DNA from: Pleurodeles waltl
Lineage: Eukaryota; Chordata; Amphibia; Caudata; Salamandridae
Direction of reading: 5' to 3'
Assembly: GCF_031143425.1 (NCBI RefSeq)
Contig: NC_090447.1
Coordinates: forward strand, 27,618,238-27,682,237
Length of the DNA: 64,000 nucleotides
In this document: positions 11,301-22,185 of the stretch, in pieces
Numbering within the stretch: the first letter of the stretch is position 1
Layout: every line of letters starts with the position of its first letter
Translations under genes and position numbers: made by a program
Notes under the pieces: model-generated
What the model was told of the DNA's origin: nothing
The model's input: the letters and a program-made list of their open reading frames with translations, nothing else
Databases searched by the model: none

Positions 11301-11691
11301 ATAAACAGACCAGATGGGGGTCTGTAACCAACATGGTGCCGTAACAGGTGCCACACAGTTTGAAACCTGTCTTTTCAGAAGACATGCTCAATACACCACA
11401 AAAATACTTCTACAAAACATTGATAAAATTCTGTCACAAACCGATAGAGGGGTGGCTTTTCCTGCATCTGCACTAATTGGTGCAGAAAGAAAAGAACTGA
11501 CACCCACAGGCCCAGGAGGAGCCTATGTTGGTGACCGCGACGTCACTACGGCGTGTACGACGTGTGGAATCCATCAAAACCACCTAACGGAGTGCAGGGG
11601 TACTGCTCACAAAAAAACCTTTGGATCCAGTCTGACGCCTGGAAAAATTCTAAAGGTAAGGAGTCTGCATCTAAATGTCTCTATCAGATGA

Positions 11692-11815
11692 TTGGTGGTG
11701 GCCAGTATCTGAGGTGAAGAAATCAGTGATTAGCGGGCAGTATCTGAGAAGGAGCAGTCAATGGGCAGTGTCTCAGAAGGAGCAGTCAGTGAGTGATGGG
11801 CAGTGTCTGAGGTAG
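11692..11815. repeat. Short ~30-bp tandem repeat
   Basis: Three to four copies of GGGCAGT(A/G)TCT(G/C)AGAAGGAG followed by CAGTCA(A/G)TG lie directly at the right end of the DIRS element. Confidence 0.7.
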
Positions 11816-11839
11816 CTATTGTCATTTACCACTGGTGTT

Positions 11840-12589
11840 CAAGACTTCTTCGACGAAGATACTCTAAGGCCACTGGGCAGCCAAGTCGGTGAAACTTTAG
11901 TCACCAGCACACATCTCCCTAGAATCAGTGTAACCTCACTCAGTTACTGGCACACAACCCCCCCCCCCCCCCCCATCCCTCTGCCCAGAGTCAGTGTAAC
12001 TTTACTCTATTACCGGCATCGATTTCCCAGGAGTACGCCTAACTTCATTAAATTACTAGCAGAGATCGTCCCAGAATTAGTGCAATTTCACTCAGTTACT
12101 GTCACTGAGCTCACTGGAGTTGATGTAACTTCATGAGTTACTTGGATTTACTTCCTGAAGTTCACCTACTGTCACTGTTCTCCCTGTAATGATGGTAACT
12201 TCAATAGGTTGCTGGGACTGATCCCCTGGATTAATTGTAACTAAACTAAGTTACTTGTGCGCATCTCCACAAAGTCAGAAAAACTTCACTCAGTTACTAG
12301 CAGTGATCGCCACAGTCAGTGCAACTTCACTCAGTTATGGGCATTGATTTTCCAGGAATCAGCCTAACTTCACTAAATTACAGGCAGAGATCTCCCCAGT
12401 CTTGAAGTAACTTCACTCACTTAGTAAAACTTCACTCAGTTGCTGACACTGACCTCCATGGATTTACTGTAACTTCACTCAGTTACAGTCACCAAATCCC
12501 CTGGAATTTATGCAACTTCACAGTTACTGAGGCTGACCTCCCCGAACCTAGTGTAACTTCACTCAGTTACTGGCACTGATCTCTCCTGA
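11840..12589. repeat. ~46-bp degenerate minisatellite, left part
   Basis: The unit is approximately CTCAGTTACTGGCACTGATC, then TCCCCAGAATCAGTGTAACTTCA, with much divergence and some partial units. The array continues at 13376 after a LINE insertion. A poly-C run sits at 11948-11964. Confidence 0.85.
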
Positions 12590-13375
12590 ATTCAATAAAA
12601 TCAAATCATTAATATTTATAAAGCGCGCTACTCACCCGTGCGGGTCTCAAGGCGCTAGGGGAAAAAAGGGGGGGGGAGGGGTTACTGCTGCTCGAAGAGC
12701 CAGGTTTTTAGGAGTCTCCGGAATGCGGAGTGGTCCTGGGTGGTCCTAAGGCTGGTGGGGAGGGAGTTCCAGGTCTTGGCTGCCAGGAAGGAGAAGGACC
12801 TCCCACCCGCCGTGGAGCGGCGGATGCGAGGGACGGCAGCGAGCGCGAGGCCCGAGGAACGGAGGAGACGGGTGGGGGCGTAGAAGCGGAGGCGACGGTT
12901 GAGGTAATCCGGTCCCTTGTTGTGGAGGGCTTTGTGTGCGTGGGTGAGAAGTCGGAAGGTGATCCTTTTGCTGACTGGGAGCCAATGCAGGTGTCTCAGG
13001 TGTGCGGAGATGTGGCTGTTGCGGGGTACGTCGTGGATGAGGCGGGCCGAGGCGTTTTGAATACGTTGCAGGCGTTTTTGGAGCTTGGCGGTGGTCCCAG
13101 CATAGAGGGTGTTGCCGTAGTCCAGGCGGCTCGTGACGAGGGCGTGGGTCACGGTTTTTCTAGTGTCGGCGGGGATCCAGCGGAAGACCTTGCGGAGCAT
13201 GCGGAGGGTGAGGAAGCAGGCGGAGGACACGGCGTTGACTTGCTTGGTCATGGTGAGAAGAGGGTCCAAGATGAAGCCGAGGTTGCGGGCGTGGTTTGCG
13301 GGGGTCGGTGCGGTGCCGTGGGCCACCAGGAGTCGTCCCAAGCGGACGGGGTGTTGCCGAGGATGAGGACTTTCC
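12590..13375 (-). mobile_element. 5'-truncated non-LTR retrotransposon (L2/CR1-like) inserted in the minisatellite
   Basis: The insertion carries a C-terminal LINE ORF on the minus strand and ends at its 3' side in an AT-rich tail (ATTTATAAAGCGCGC at 12613-12627, TTTGATTTTATTG-like on the minus strand). The flanks are minisatellite sequence on both sides and share GAATT (CTGAATTC before, CCGAATTACT after), a likely target-site duplication of about 6 bp. The sharp 5' truncation at about 13375 is typical of LINE integration. The L2/CR1 label is by motif resemblance. Confidence 0.85.
12682..13372 (-). pseudogene. LINE reverse transcriptase, C-terminal region
   Basis: An open frame of about 219 codons (12682-13341) contains thumb/C-terminal signatures of jockey/CR1/L2-type LINEs: NLGFILD near its start, then TSRLDYGNTLYAG, then LQRIQNASARLI, then LHWLPVSKRITFRLL, then AVPRIRRSTAGGRSF and WNSLPTSLR near the end. 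Immediately upstream (13343-13372) the same protein appears to continue in another frame (KVLILGN, then AWDDSWWP), so a one-base shift breaks the ORF there. The catalytic palm and endonuclease are absent because of 5' truncation. This is inactive, but it is fairly young judging by 219 intact codons. Confidence 0.88.
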
Positions 13376-13440
13376 GAATTACTATAACTTCACTCAGTTA
13401 CTGCCACTGACCTCCCGGTCACCCACAGTTACTGGCACGG
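13376..13440. repeat. ~46-bp degenerate minisatellite, right remnant
   Basis: About one and a half units (ACTATAACTTCACTCAGTTA, CTGCCACTGACCTCC) resume exactly where the LINE ends. This shows the LINE was inserted into the array. Confidence 0.85.
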
Positions 13441-13629
13441 ACCTCACAGTGAAAACATAGAAGCTCTCCACAGCTGGTTCAGGCAGGAGAAGCAAGGAAG
13501 CACCTCCTCTGCATGCTCCTGCCCTAGGGCCTTGTGCTGTGTTCAAGGGCTGATGCCCTCTCAGACATGCCAAGCACCAGTGCCTGACCTAGACAGAAGC
13601 CCACATTAAGATGTCCTGCAGAAGAAGGA

Positions 13630-13939
13630 CTTGTTTGCACATGCAGGAAGTGAATGTATTAAAGACTCGTTCACAGAGCGCTATCAGACAGGAAGTAAAT
13701 GGATTAAAGACTACCCAATAGAGGGCTCTAAGGCATAAAGTGAATGTATTAAAGACTAGTTCACAGAGCGCTCTCAGAGAGGAAGTAAATTTATTAAAGA
13801 CTACCTAACAGAGCGTTCTCAGAGAGGAAGTAAATGGATTAAAGACTAGTTCAAAGAGCGCTCTCATACAGGAAGTGAATGCATTTAAGACTACATAATA
13901 GAGCGCTCTCAGACAGCAAGTAAATACATTTAAGATTAC
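13630..13939. repeat. 45-bp minisatellite, left part
   Basis: The unit is AAAGACTAGTTCACAGAGCG, then CTCTCAGACAGGAAGT, then AAATGGATT. The period is 45 bp (for example 13661 to 13706). The last unit is interrupted after GATTAC at 13939 by the LTR-like repeat and resumes at 19080. Confidence 0.92.
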
Positions 13940-16605
13940 AGTAGGAGGCTGGCCTGGCTTATAGTGGGTACCTGATGATACTTACACCTTGTGCCAGGTC
14001 CAGTTATCCCTTATTAGTAGATTAGTAGTGTTCTGGCAGCTTAGGCTGAGAGAGGTAGCTATAGCAGAGCAGCTAAGGCTGAACTAGGAGACATGCAAAG
14101 CTCCTACTATACCACTTATATCATATAGCACTATATCACAAGAATCACAATACTCAGAGTTACTAAAAATAAAGGTACTTTATTTTAGTGACAATGTGCC
14201 AAAGATATCTCAGAGGAGATACTCCCTTAGGAGGTAAGTAAAATACACAAAATATATACACAAACCAAAATCAGGTAAGTAAACAGTTAGAAAAGTAGTG
14301 CAAACCCTGTCGAATACAATAGGATACAATAGGCCTAAGGGCAACAAAAACCTTATACTAAGAAAGTGGAATGCGAACCACGTAGGAGCCCCTGGCCCAG
14401 TGTAGTGTGTAGAGGGTCACTGGGAGTGTAACAAAATACTAAGGGTGTCCAAGATACCCCACCCCAAGACCCTGAAAAGTAGGAGTAAAGTAACACTACT
14501 TTCCCAAAAACACACTAAACTCGTGATAGGAGATTCTGCAAAGACCACAACAGACTGCAAAGCACCGAAGATGGATTCCTGGACCTGAGGACTTGCAAAG
14601 GAAGGGGACCAAGTCCAAGAGTCACAAAAGTGTCGGGGGGGGCAGGAGCCCACTAAACCCCAGATGAAGGTGCAAGATGGCTGCCTCCAGATGGAAGACG
14701 CTGAAGATTCTGCAACAACTAAAGATGCCAGGAACTTCTCCTTTGTGCAGAAAGGGTCCCACGGAGTACTGGAGGATGCAGAGTTGTTTCTTTGGAGAAA
14801 GACCACAAACAAGCCTTGCTAGCTGCAAAGGTTGCGGCTGAAGAAAAAGGGTGCTGTCCGGGACCAGGAAGGACCAGGAGGTCGCCACTTGGAAGAGGAG
14901 ACAGAAGGGGCCCTCAGCAACACAGAGAGCCCACGCACAAGAAGGCAGCACCCGCAGAAGTACTTGAAGACAGGTTCAAGAAAACGGAGCATGGCGGTCG
15001 TCTCAACACTACAAAAGAGGGTCCCACGAAGCCGGTGGTCAACTCAGTGAGTTGAGCAATGCAGGACGGAGTGCTGGGGACCTGGGCTAGGCTGTGCACG
15101 AAGGATTCCTTGCAAAAGTGCACAGAAGCCCTAGCAGCTGCAGTTCACACAGTACACAGAATTACTGTCTGGAGAGGGGGTGGCAAGGACTTACCTCCTC
15201 CAAAATTGGACAGTTGGACAACTGGACAGTCTGGGTCACTTAGGTCCACCACCTGTGCTCCAGGGGCCATGCCCGTCAGGATGAGAGGGGTCCCAGAGTA
15301 GCGGTGACGCTGACGTTTGGTGCCTGCTAGAGCAGGGGGAAGATTACGTCGACCCACAGGAGATTTCTTCGTTGCTTCCAGTGCAGGGTGAAGGCAGACA
15401 GCCCCCAGAGCATGCACCACCAGGAAACAGTCGAGAAAGCTGTCAGGATTAGGCGCTGCAATGTTGCTGGTAGTCCTCTTGCTACTTTGTTGCGGTTTTG
15501 CAGGTGTCCTGGAGCAGTCAGCGGTCGATCCTTGGCAGAAGTCGAAGAGGGAGATGCAGAGGAACTCTGATGAATTCTTGCATGTCGTTATCTGATGAAA
15601 AGCCCACTGGAGAGACCCTAAATAGCCCTCAGAGGAGGATTGGCCACCTAGTCAGGGAAGCACCTATCAGGAGGGGTCTCTGACGTCACCTGCTGGCACT
15701 GGCCACTCAGAGGCCTCCACTGTGGCCTCACACCTCTGCATTCAAGATGGCAGAGGTCTGGGACACACTGGAGGAGCTCTGGGCACCACCCCTGAGGTGG
15801 AGATGGACAGGGCAGTGGTCACTCCCCTTTCCTTTGTCCAGTTTCGCGCCAGAACAGGGACTGGGGGTTCCCCGAACCAATGTAGACTGAGGAAATTCTT
15901 TGTTCTGCCTTCAGGGATGTGGAATTCCTATGCCCGACGCCCGGGACATCTTGTTTGGGGTCAAGGGCAACAAGATTTTATGTTTACTTTGTCCTTGGGA
16001 CAAGTAGACCCAACCCTCTGCAGCACAAACCCTTTGGCTGCCTGTTTACAGAGAGTGGAACTCTCTGCAGTTGAGGTAATGTGTTTCCAAGAGATAATGC
16101 TGTTCGAACTTGTATTTATGGTTCATTATTTGAAAACCTTCATTATTAGGGTGAGTGCTGTAAATAAATGTTTTAATGTCACACTTCACTACTGACGTTG
16201 GTTCCAGTACAAAAAAAAAAAAACGTGTATACACATGTTTGAAAAGTTTAGGCTATGAGGCTAAGTATAATGCTCCCAGAATGCTCTCTGATTATATGCA
16301 AATGAAGTGTCATTTAGTAAAATGTTTTGATGCATGCTAGTATTTCCCAAAAATATTTCTAATGGAAAATCAGTGTAACCATTTTCAACACGATTATGGG
16401 AAGCATGAAAATAAACAAACACTGACAAAGCCAACTGATCTGACATATTTTTATAAGTCTTTTAGTTTCATCAATGCGTGTCTTGTTTTGACATAGCTTT
16501 TGTAACACTTTATTGTTGTGAGAGCTACCAGGTCCTCAACATTGTAACAAACACTGGCAAAAAAAAAAAAAAACGTTTTTGAACTCTAAAAGCACATGTT
16601 GCCAC

Positions 16606-16740
16606 CAGTGGCATAACAAAGGCCCCGCAGCCGCCCTCCAGGGGGCCCCTTCAGCACAGCACCTGCCCTGAGTGAGTCTGGAGAGGGGGCCCCTCCATGT
16701 TCTTTGCAAAGGGGCACCCTCCAGTTTCATTACGTCACTG
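16606..16740 (+). mobile_element. 135-bp hAT-type MITE
   Basis: Starts CAGTGGCATAAC and ends TTACGTCACTG (inverts to CAGTGACGTAA), the CAGNG-type termini of hAT elements. It is flanked by GTTGCCAC (16598-16605) and ATTGCCAC (16741-16748), an 8-bp duplication with one mismatch. It is absent at the matching place in TIR-element copy 2 (about 39417), which has one empty site, confirming a later insertion. Confidence 0.92.
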
Positions 16741-16909
16741 ATTGCCACTGTAGTTCCTGACACTGAACAAAACTACTTTGTGTGCCAATATGCTCCTTGT
16801 GGAAGAGAAGAATGCGATCACTCACAGTAAAGCCAGCCGAAAGAGAGAGAAATAGAAGTTTAATAAAAACAAAATGTCTTTGTTAGCACCAGACCTAATT
16901 AGGGACTAA

Positions 16910-17592
16910 GACCCACATGTAGGTAGCTTTTTGCATGTCGCAAACAGCGACTTTCGCTGTTTGCGACGTGCAAAAAGCACATTGCGATGCACAAACCCAG
17001 TTTTGCGATTCGGTAACCTGGTTACCGAATCGCAAAACGGGTTTGTGACTCGCAATTAGGAAGGGGTGTTCCCTTCCTAATTGCGACTCGCAGTGCAATG
17101 TAGGATTGTTTTGCGAATGCGGGCGCAAACCAATCTCAGTTTGCACCCATTTCAAATGGGTGCTAACACTTTCACAAAAGGGAAGGGGTCCCTCTGGGAC
17201 CCCTTCCCCATTGTGAATGTCACTGTAAACATTTTTGCAGAGCAGGCAGTGGTCCTGCGGACCACTGCCTGCTCTGAAAAAATGAAACGAAAACGTTTCA
17301 TTTTTCGTTTTTGTAATGCATCTCATTTTCCTTTAAGGAAAACGGGCTGCATTACAAAAAAAAAAAAAAGCAGTCACAGACATGGTGGTCTGCTGTCTCC
17401 AGCAGGCCACCATCCCTGTGAGGCCGCCATTCGCAAGGGGGTCGCAAATTGCGACCCACCTCATGATTATTCATGAGGTGAGCATTTGCGAAGCCCTTGC
17501 GAATCACAGATGGTGTCAGGGATACCATCCTACATTCGGATTTGCGACTCGCAATTTGCGGGTCACAAATCTGAACCTACCTACATGTGGCC
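16910..17592. mobile_element. Multi-hairpin MITE
   Basis: Its inverted ends read CCACATGTAGGTAG (left, from 16913) and CTACCTACATGTGG (right, to 17590). The interior is a string of near-perfect hairpins. Stem positions include 16926-16978, 16991-17047, 17051-17085, 17171-17216 and 17238-17276, with further small ones to about 17570 (for example CCTCATGATTATTCATGAGG near 17458). The corresponding position in TIR-element copy 2 (about 39582) is empty. It has no ORF. The target duplication is not clear. An older relative lies at 36155. Confidence 0.85.
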
Positions 17593-19079
17593 CCAAATTC
17601 TTAAAGAAAGTCACAAAAGTGCACCCATGGTATATGTCGTACCCCTATAAAATATTTGTGAACTGTATTTTAGCATGGGTAAATACGCATGTGTAGATTT
17701 GCTCATGTGAAAATCTATTGAGCATTTGCAAGTTCATTTTCCCTCCAGCCACTTTCTTCCCAACCCTGGAAGAAGTTCTAATTCTGCCATTGTCAGGAGT
17801 AAATGTCCAACCTTTCTTATTATGGGAAAATATTAGAGAGAAGCTGGTGAAAATCTTTAAAACCTGCAGGTTAGTAGGTTTGGAGACTCAAAGGCATTCC
17901 AGCCCTGGAACTATTGCTTACTGCTTCCTCCAGCCCCAGTATGCAGATCTGCAGAAAGGTGGAAAAATAAGGAAATTGCTACAGTAGGGATTGAAACTGC
18001 TAGTATTCAAGCCCTACTATGGTAGTAGCCCTGGCATAATCAGAGAGGCTATTATCAGGGCTCTTACATAATGAGATTGCTGCTATAATTTGGCGCCACA
18101 CTACATGGCACCAAAGGGACAAGTAGATCTTTTTACAGGACAAGTAGATTTGAGAAGCAACCTGTCCCGTGGACAAGTAGATATTTTAATAAATTCCACA
18201 CCCCTGTGCCTTCCTGGGACTAGGCTGCCCAGACCACAGGAGAGCAGAACCCGGTCTGTGGGTTGGCAGCAGCAGTAGCTGCAGAGAAAACCCTAGAGAG
18301 CTGGTTTGGCAGTACCCGGGGTCCATGGAGGAGCTCCGGGGATGCATGGGATTGGCACCCCAATACCAGATTTGGAATAAGAATGGGAATTCTATGATCT
18401 TAGACATGTTACATGGCCATATTTGGAGTTACCATTGTGAAGCTACATATAGGTATTGACCTATATGTAGTGCACGCGTGTAATGGTGTGCCCGCTCTCA
18501 CAAAGTCCATGGAAATTGCCCTGAACTATGTGGGGGCACCTTGGCTAGTGCCAGGGTGCCCTCACACTTAGTAACTTTGCACCTAACCTTCACTAAGTGA
18601 AGGTTAGATATATAGGTGACTTATAAGTTACTTAAGTGCAGTGTAAAATGGCTGTGAAATAACATGGACGTTATTTCACTCAGGCTGCATTAGCAGTCCT
18701 GTGTAAGAATTGTCTGAGCTCCCTATGGGTGGCAAAAGAAATGCTGCAGCTCATAGGGATCTCCTAGAACCTCAATACCCTGGGTTCCTAGGTACCATAT
18801 ACTAGGGAATTATAAGGGTGTTCCAGTGTGCCAATTAGAATTACTGAAAATGGTCACTAGCCTATAGTGACAATTTTAAAGGCAGAGAGAGCATAAGCAT
18901 CGAGGTTCTGATTAGCAGAGCCTCAGTGACAGTTAGTCACTACACAGGTATACACATTTAGGCCACAACTAGGAGCACTAGGGTCCAGGCTAGCAGGATC
19001 CCAGTGGGACAGGCAAAAACAAACTGACATACATGTAAAAATGGGGGTAACATGCCAGGCAAGATGGTACTTTCCTACA

Positions 19080-19500
19080 ACTACCTAAAAGAGAGCTCTC
19101 ATACAGGAAGTGAATGCATTTAAGACTACCTAATAGAGCACTCTCAGACAGCAAGTGAATGGATTAAAGATTAGTATTACAGAACTCTCAGACAGGAAGT
19201 GCATGAATTGAAGACTAGTTCACACAGAGCTCTCAGACAGGAAGTGAGAATGGGAATTAAATGTGAAGACTAATTGAAAGCTATCAGAAAGGAAGTAAAT
19301 GCACTAAAGACTAGTTAACAGACAGCTCTCAGAAGTGAGAACAGGAATTAATTATATTAAAGACTAGTTCAAAGTTAGCTCTCAAAGGTTAGTCAATGGA
19401 CAGGTCTCAGAAAGGAAGCCAACTTCTTAATGGGTAGTTAAAGGCTAACTCTCAGACAGGAAGTGAATGTATTAAAGACTAGTTATCAGATGTCTCAGAC
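19080..19500. repeat. 45-bp minisatellite, right part
   Basis: The same AAAGACTAGTT..GAGCTCTCAGACAGGAAGTGAATG units as at 13630 resume directly after the LTR-like repeat, becoming more degenerate toward 19500. Confidence 0.9.
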
Positions 19501-20505
19501 AAAAAGTGCATGTTCCCATAAATGTGGGGAATAAACAAGAATTCACGTGGGCTTATGACAAAGGAAGACTTGAAAACAACATAAGAGATACAGAGTGATG
19601 TTATGAAAAGCTCATGTGGATTCGGAGAGCAAGTTACAAAGTCAAGGTGAAAATGTTCCGCTAAGTAACAAGGGATGCAGACAGTCCCTGGTGGAGAAGT
19701 CCGTAGTCCAGACTCTCCCCCTCTTCCCTGGTGCTGTTGAGAAACAGCTCGCGAGCTGGGACAGCTGTGAAGATGAGGCATGGGAACCCATCAACGAGTG
19801 GAGGTAGCAGCTGGTGGAAATCCATGCGGTCTGAGAACACAAGAGAGATCCAGTCAACAGCCTCCGCCATGAGAAGAAGGAAGCAGCAGTCCAACACCAG
19901 CAAGCAGTCCAGTACCTCCTGCCAGTGAAACCAAATCTCAAGGGCAGACCTTGGCAGCTGACTTACGAATGGCAGTCATCCAATGCCCTCTGTACTTATA
20001 AGCTCTCAAGAGGCATAAACTGTATTACCACCATTATGTGAGGTCCTGTCCTTAGGTCAACCTCACACAGAAATCCAGACTCTTCAAGACAAGCAAGAGC
20101 CACGCATGATGTACAGAAGGCCGCAAGTAACTACAACTGCACATTTTACAATGTTTATCCACGGACCAAGCCTACATGGTGGTCATGACTCAGGCAATGT
20201 AGGGCTCTTCACTTAGAGCTCCAGTTTTAAATTATATTTCAAACGGGTGACATTGAAAAACAGTTAAATTTTGAAGTTGCCAAAAAAAAAAAAAACAGTA
20301 ACCTCTGGCAGTTGTAGGAATAAGTCTGTAGCCTTTAGTAACTTAAGGTTCCGCCATAGGGTGATAGAGCTCTGACCAACACAGCAGAAATGGAAATTAT
20401 CCATATACATTAACCTCAGTGGGTTGAAGAGAAGGACATCTTTGTGGGAGGAATGGGTGTCAGGGAGGAGAAGGTGGGAGGAAGAGGTGCATGAACACAT
20501 TATCT
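19501..20505. other. Unassigned single-copy-looking sequence
   Basis: No element or exon recognised. Open frames of up to 100 codons near 19640-19940 on both strands lack known motifs. A poly-A run lies at about 20282-20295. Confidence 0.4.
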
Positions 20506-20509
20506 ACAG

Positions 20510-20955
20510 CCCCTTTTTTGACATTCAGGCAATGTCCAATGCCGGGCAGTGGATTCTGGGCAACCTCAGGCTATGTCCAATAAAAGGGTTCAGACAATGG
20601 GCCTTTGGCAAACTCTGATGCTATCAAATGGGATGGACCTGGCAGTGGGTAGTGTGCAGCCATAGGCGGTACCAATTGGAAGGTGCTACCCAGGGGGTGG
20701 CAGACAGCCTCAGGAAATGTCCAAATCAAAGGGGTGGGCAGTCAGTACTGGGCACTCAAGGGTAATTTCCACTTGAAGGAACTGGGCAGGAGACACTGAG
20801 CAGCCTTAGACTTAGACCAATGGTAAGGCCATGAAGATACCAAAAGAAGAAGCTAATCACTAAGTACTGGGTAGCTTCTGGCGATGTCCATCGGAGGAGG
20901 TCGGGCAGTGTGCATTCAACCTCAAGCAACTTCCAATGGAAAAGGCTATTAGAGA
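20510..20955. repeat. Ancient, very degenerate minisatellite (~45-60 bp)
   Basis: About eight diverged copies of a phrase like GGGCAGTG..CTGGGCA, then CCTCAGGCAATGTCCAAT, then GGAAAGGG can be followed (for example at about 20542, 20642, 20737, 20785 and 20905). Only core words are retained. Confidence 0.6.
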
Positions 20956-22185
20956 CAATAACCTTGGGGGACACAACCATTTAGGTGCAGGTGAAACAAA
21001 GTAACCGTCACCCACCTAAGGACTTCCCAACTTTACAATATGTGACAGCACCATGCCAGAGGAACAACGGGTGAACAAGCATACTTCACATTAGCGTGCA
21101 CCTAGAGGAGAAAACGGCTGATGTGGCATTAGTGCACCTCTTCTCCTGAAGGACTTTCCAGTTATTGTCTGCTACAGTGATCGGTTATTTGCAACAAGAT
21201 TCATCTCATCCATCATGAAAAATGAACAGGCACGTAAAAGACTAAAAGTCACCTAGAATGGCATATGTGATCACGCCAGGAGGTGGCCTTGGTGAGTCAC
21301 ACTTTAGCTAGTGACATCTATGTGCTACCTGAAGGTCGCAATTCCAAATCAAGAGAATGCGGAATCATCCCATCAACCTTTCATCCATTAAACAGCCTGC
21401 CTGTGGTGACTGGAACCAATACCCAAGAAAGAGTGTGAAACTATACGGCACATCTGAGGCAACAGTGGGGATTACTGAAGAACATAGAGGACCCAGAACC
21501 TTATGTGAAGAAGATTTGAGGCTAATAACCAGCACTAACTGTCTAGTCAGTTCATTGTGGTAAATTGACTAAATACAGGAATGATTCTTTTGGCAACGCA
21601 CAATGAGGTTTGCAAAAGGGATGATTCACTTTGGAGATCTTAGTCTCTAAGATTTCTGATAAGGATGTACCAAAGCTTGTGTACAGCGAAAGCGATACCG
21701 ACAGGATGAGTAGTGCTCAGTTGAACAGGCTCCTCCCACAGATGCGTACCGCCATGAGTAAAGTTTAACAGGTTATTTCAAGGTTTGCAAATTTCTGAAT
21801 TGTATGTCATAAATTGAAGTCCTAGAGCTTTTTCTGTAGACTTGTACTTTTAGATAAGATGGGCAACTTTTTCCATTACCACTTCGCAGGCAGGTAGACA
21901 TTTTGCATGCACAAACAAATGAGAAGATTCTTACTGAGGTGTTTGAGGGGATTAAGTAACTGGGCTAATTTTTGGAATTTAAATCTATATTATTGCCTCT
22001 AAATTGGGTGTTTTTAAAAAAAGTAACTGAGCTAGATATTGAAGTTTTCAACATTGATTACGGAGTCATACTGGACTGAATCCCAACCTATTTATTAATT
22101 CCTTGAGTAGGAGCTGACTGCGTATTATTAGCACCCTTGCAGAGAAAAAATACAAAATGAATAACTTCATCATCCAAATGGGTTG
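20956..22185. other. Unassigned sequence
   Basis: AT-rich DNA with no recognisable element, exon or tandem repeat. Confidence 0.4.

Larger units (their letters stand above)
6773..11690 (-). mobile_element. DIRS-type tyrosine-recombinase retrotransposon, decayed
   Basis: The element is bounded by inverted terminal repeats: CATCTGATAGAGACATCTAG at 6773 and its inverse at the right end (about 11653-11690). Inverted termini are characteristic of DIRS elements. On the minus strand, from right to left, it carries a gag-like region, reverse transcriptase, RNase H and a tyrosine recombinase, each described separately. All frames are broken by stops and frameshifts, so this is a dead copy of about 4.9 kb. 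The right flank is a short GGGCAGT-type tandem repeat. Family assignment rests on the RT and recombinase motifs together with the inverted ends. Confidence 0.88.
15913..18206 (+). mobile_element. TIR DNA transposon, copy 1 (non-autonomous), nested in the LTR-like repeat
   Basis: It is flanked by TGCCTTC at 15906-15912 and 18207-18213, a 7-bp perfect duplication (8 bp with one mismatch). The termini are inverted: AGGGATGTGGAATTCC at the left, and the right end inverts to CAGGGGTGTGGAATTT. The motif GACAAGTAGA occurs near 15993 and three times near the right end (about 18118, 18138 and 18174), resembling subterminal transposase-binding repeats of hAT elements. It has no transposase ORF. Compared with copy 2 (38598) it contains two further insertions, at 16606 and about 16910. 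The hAT affinity is inferred from duplication length and subterminal repeats. Confidence 0.85.
13940..19079 (+). mobile_element. LTR-like repeat (about 2.84 kb without its nested insertion)
   Basis: The element begins AGTAGGAGGCTGG (the family end would be TGTAGGA, one change) and ends TTTCCTACA, i.e. short inverted TG..CA-type termini. It is flanked by a 5-bp duplication of the minisatellite (ATTAC 13935-13939; ACTAC 19080-19084, one mismatch). A 5-bp duplication with TG..CA ends is the signature of LTR retrotransposon integration, so a long solo LTR is the simplest reading. No gag/pol sequence is present. A 2.3-kb TIR element has inserted at 15913. The family looks like one of the commonest newt repeats (from memory). 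Confidence 0.8.

Noticed and set aside
12730..13410. 226-codon plus-strand ORF
   Set aside because: Antisense shadow of the LINE C-terminal ORF on the minus strand, which carries recognisable RT-region motifs.
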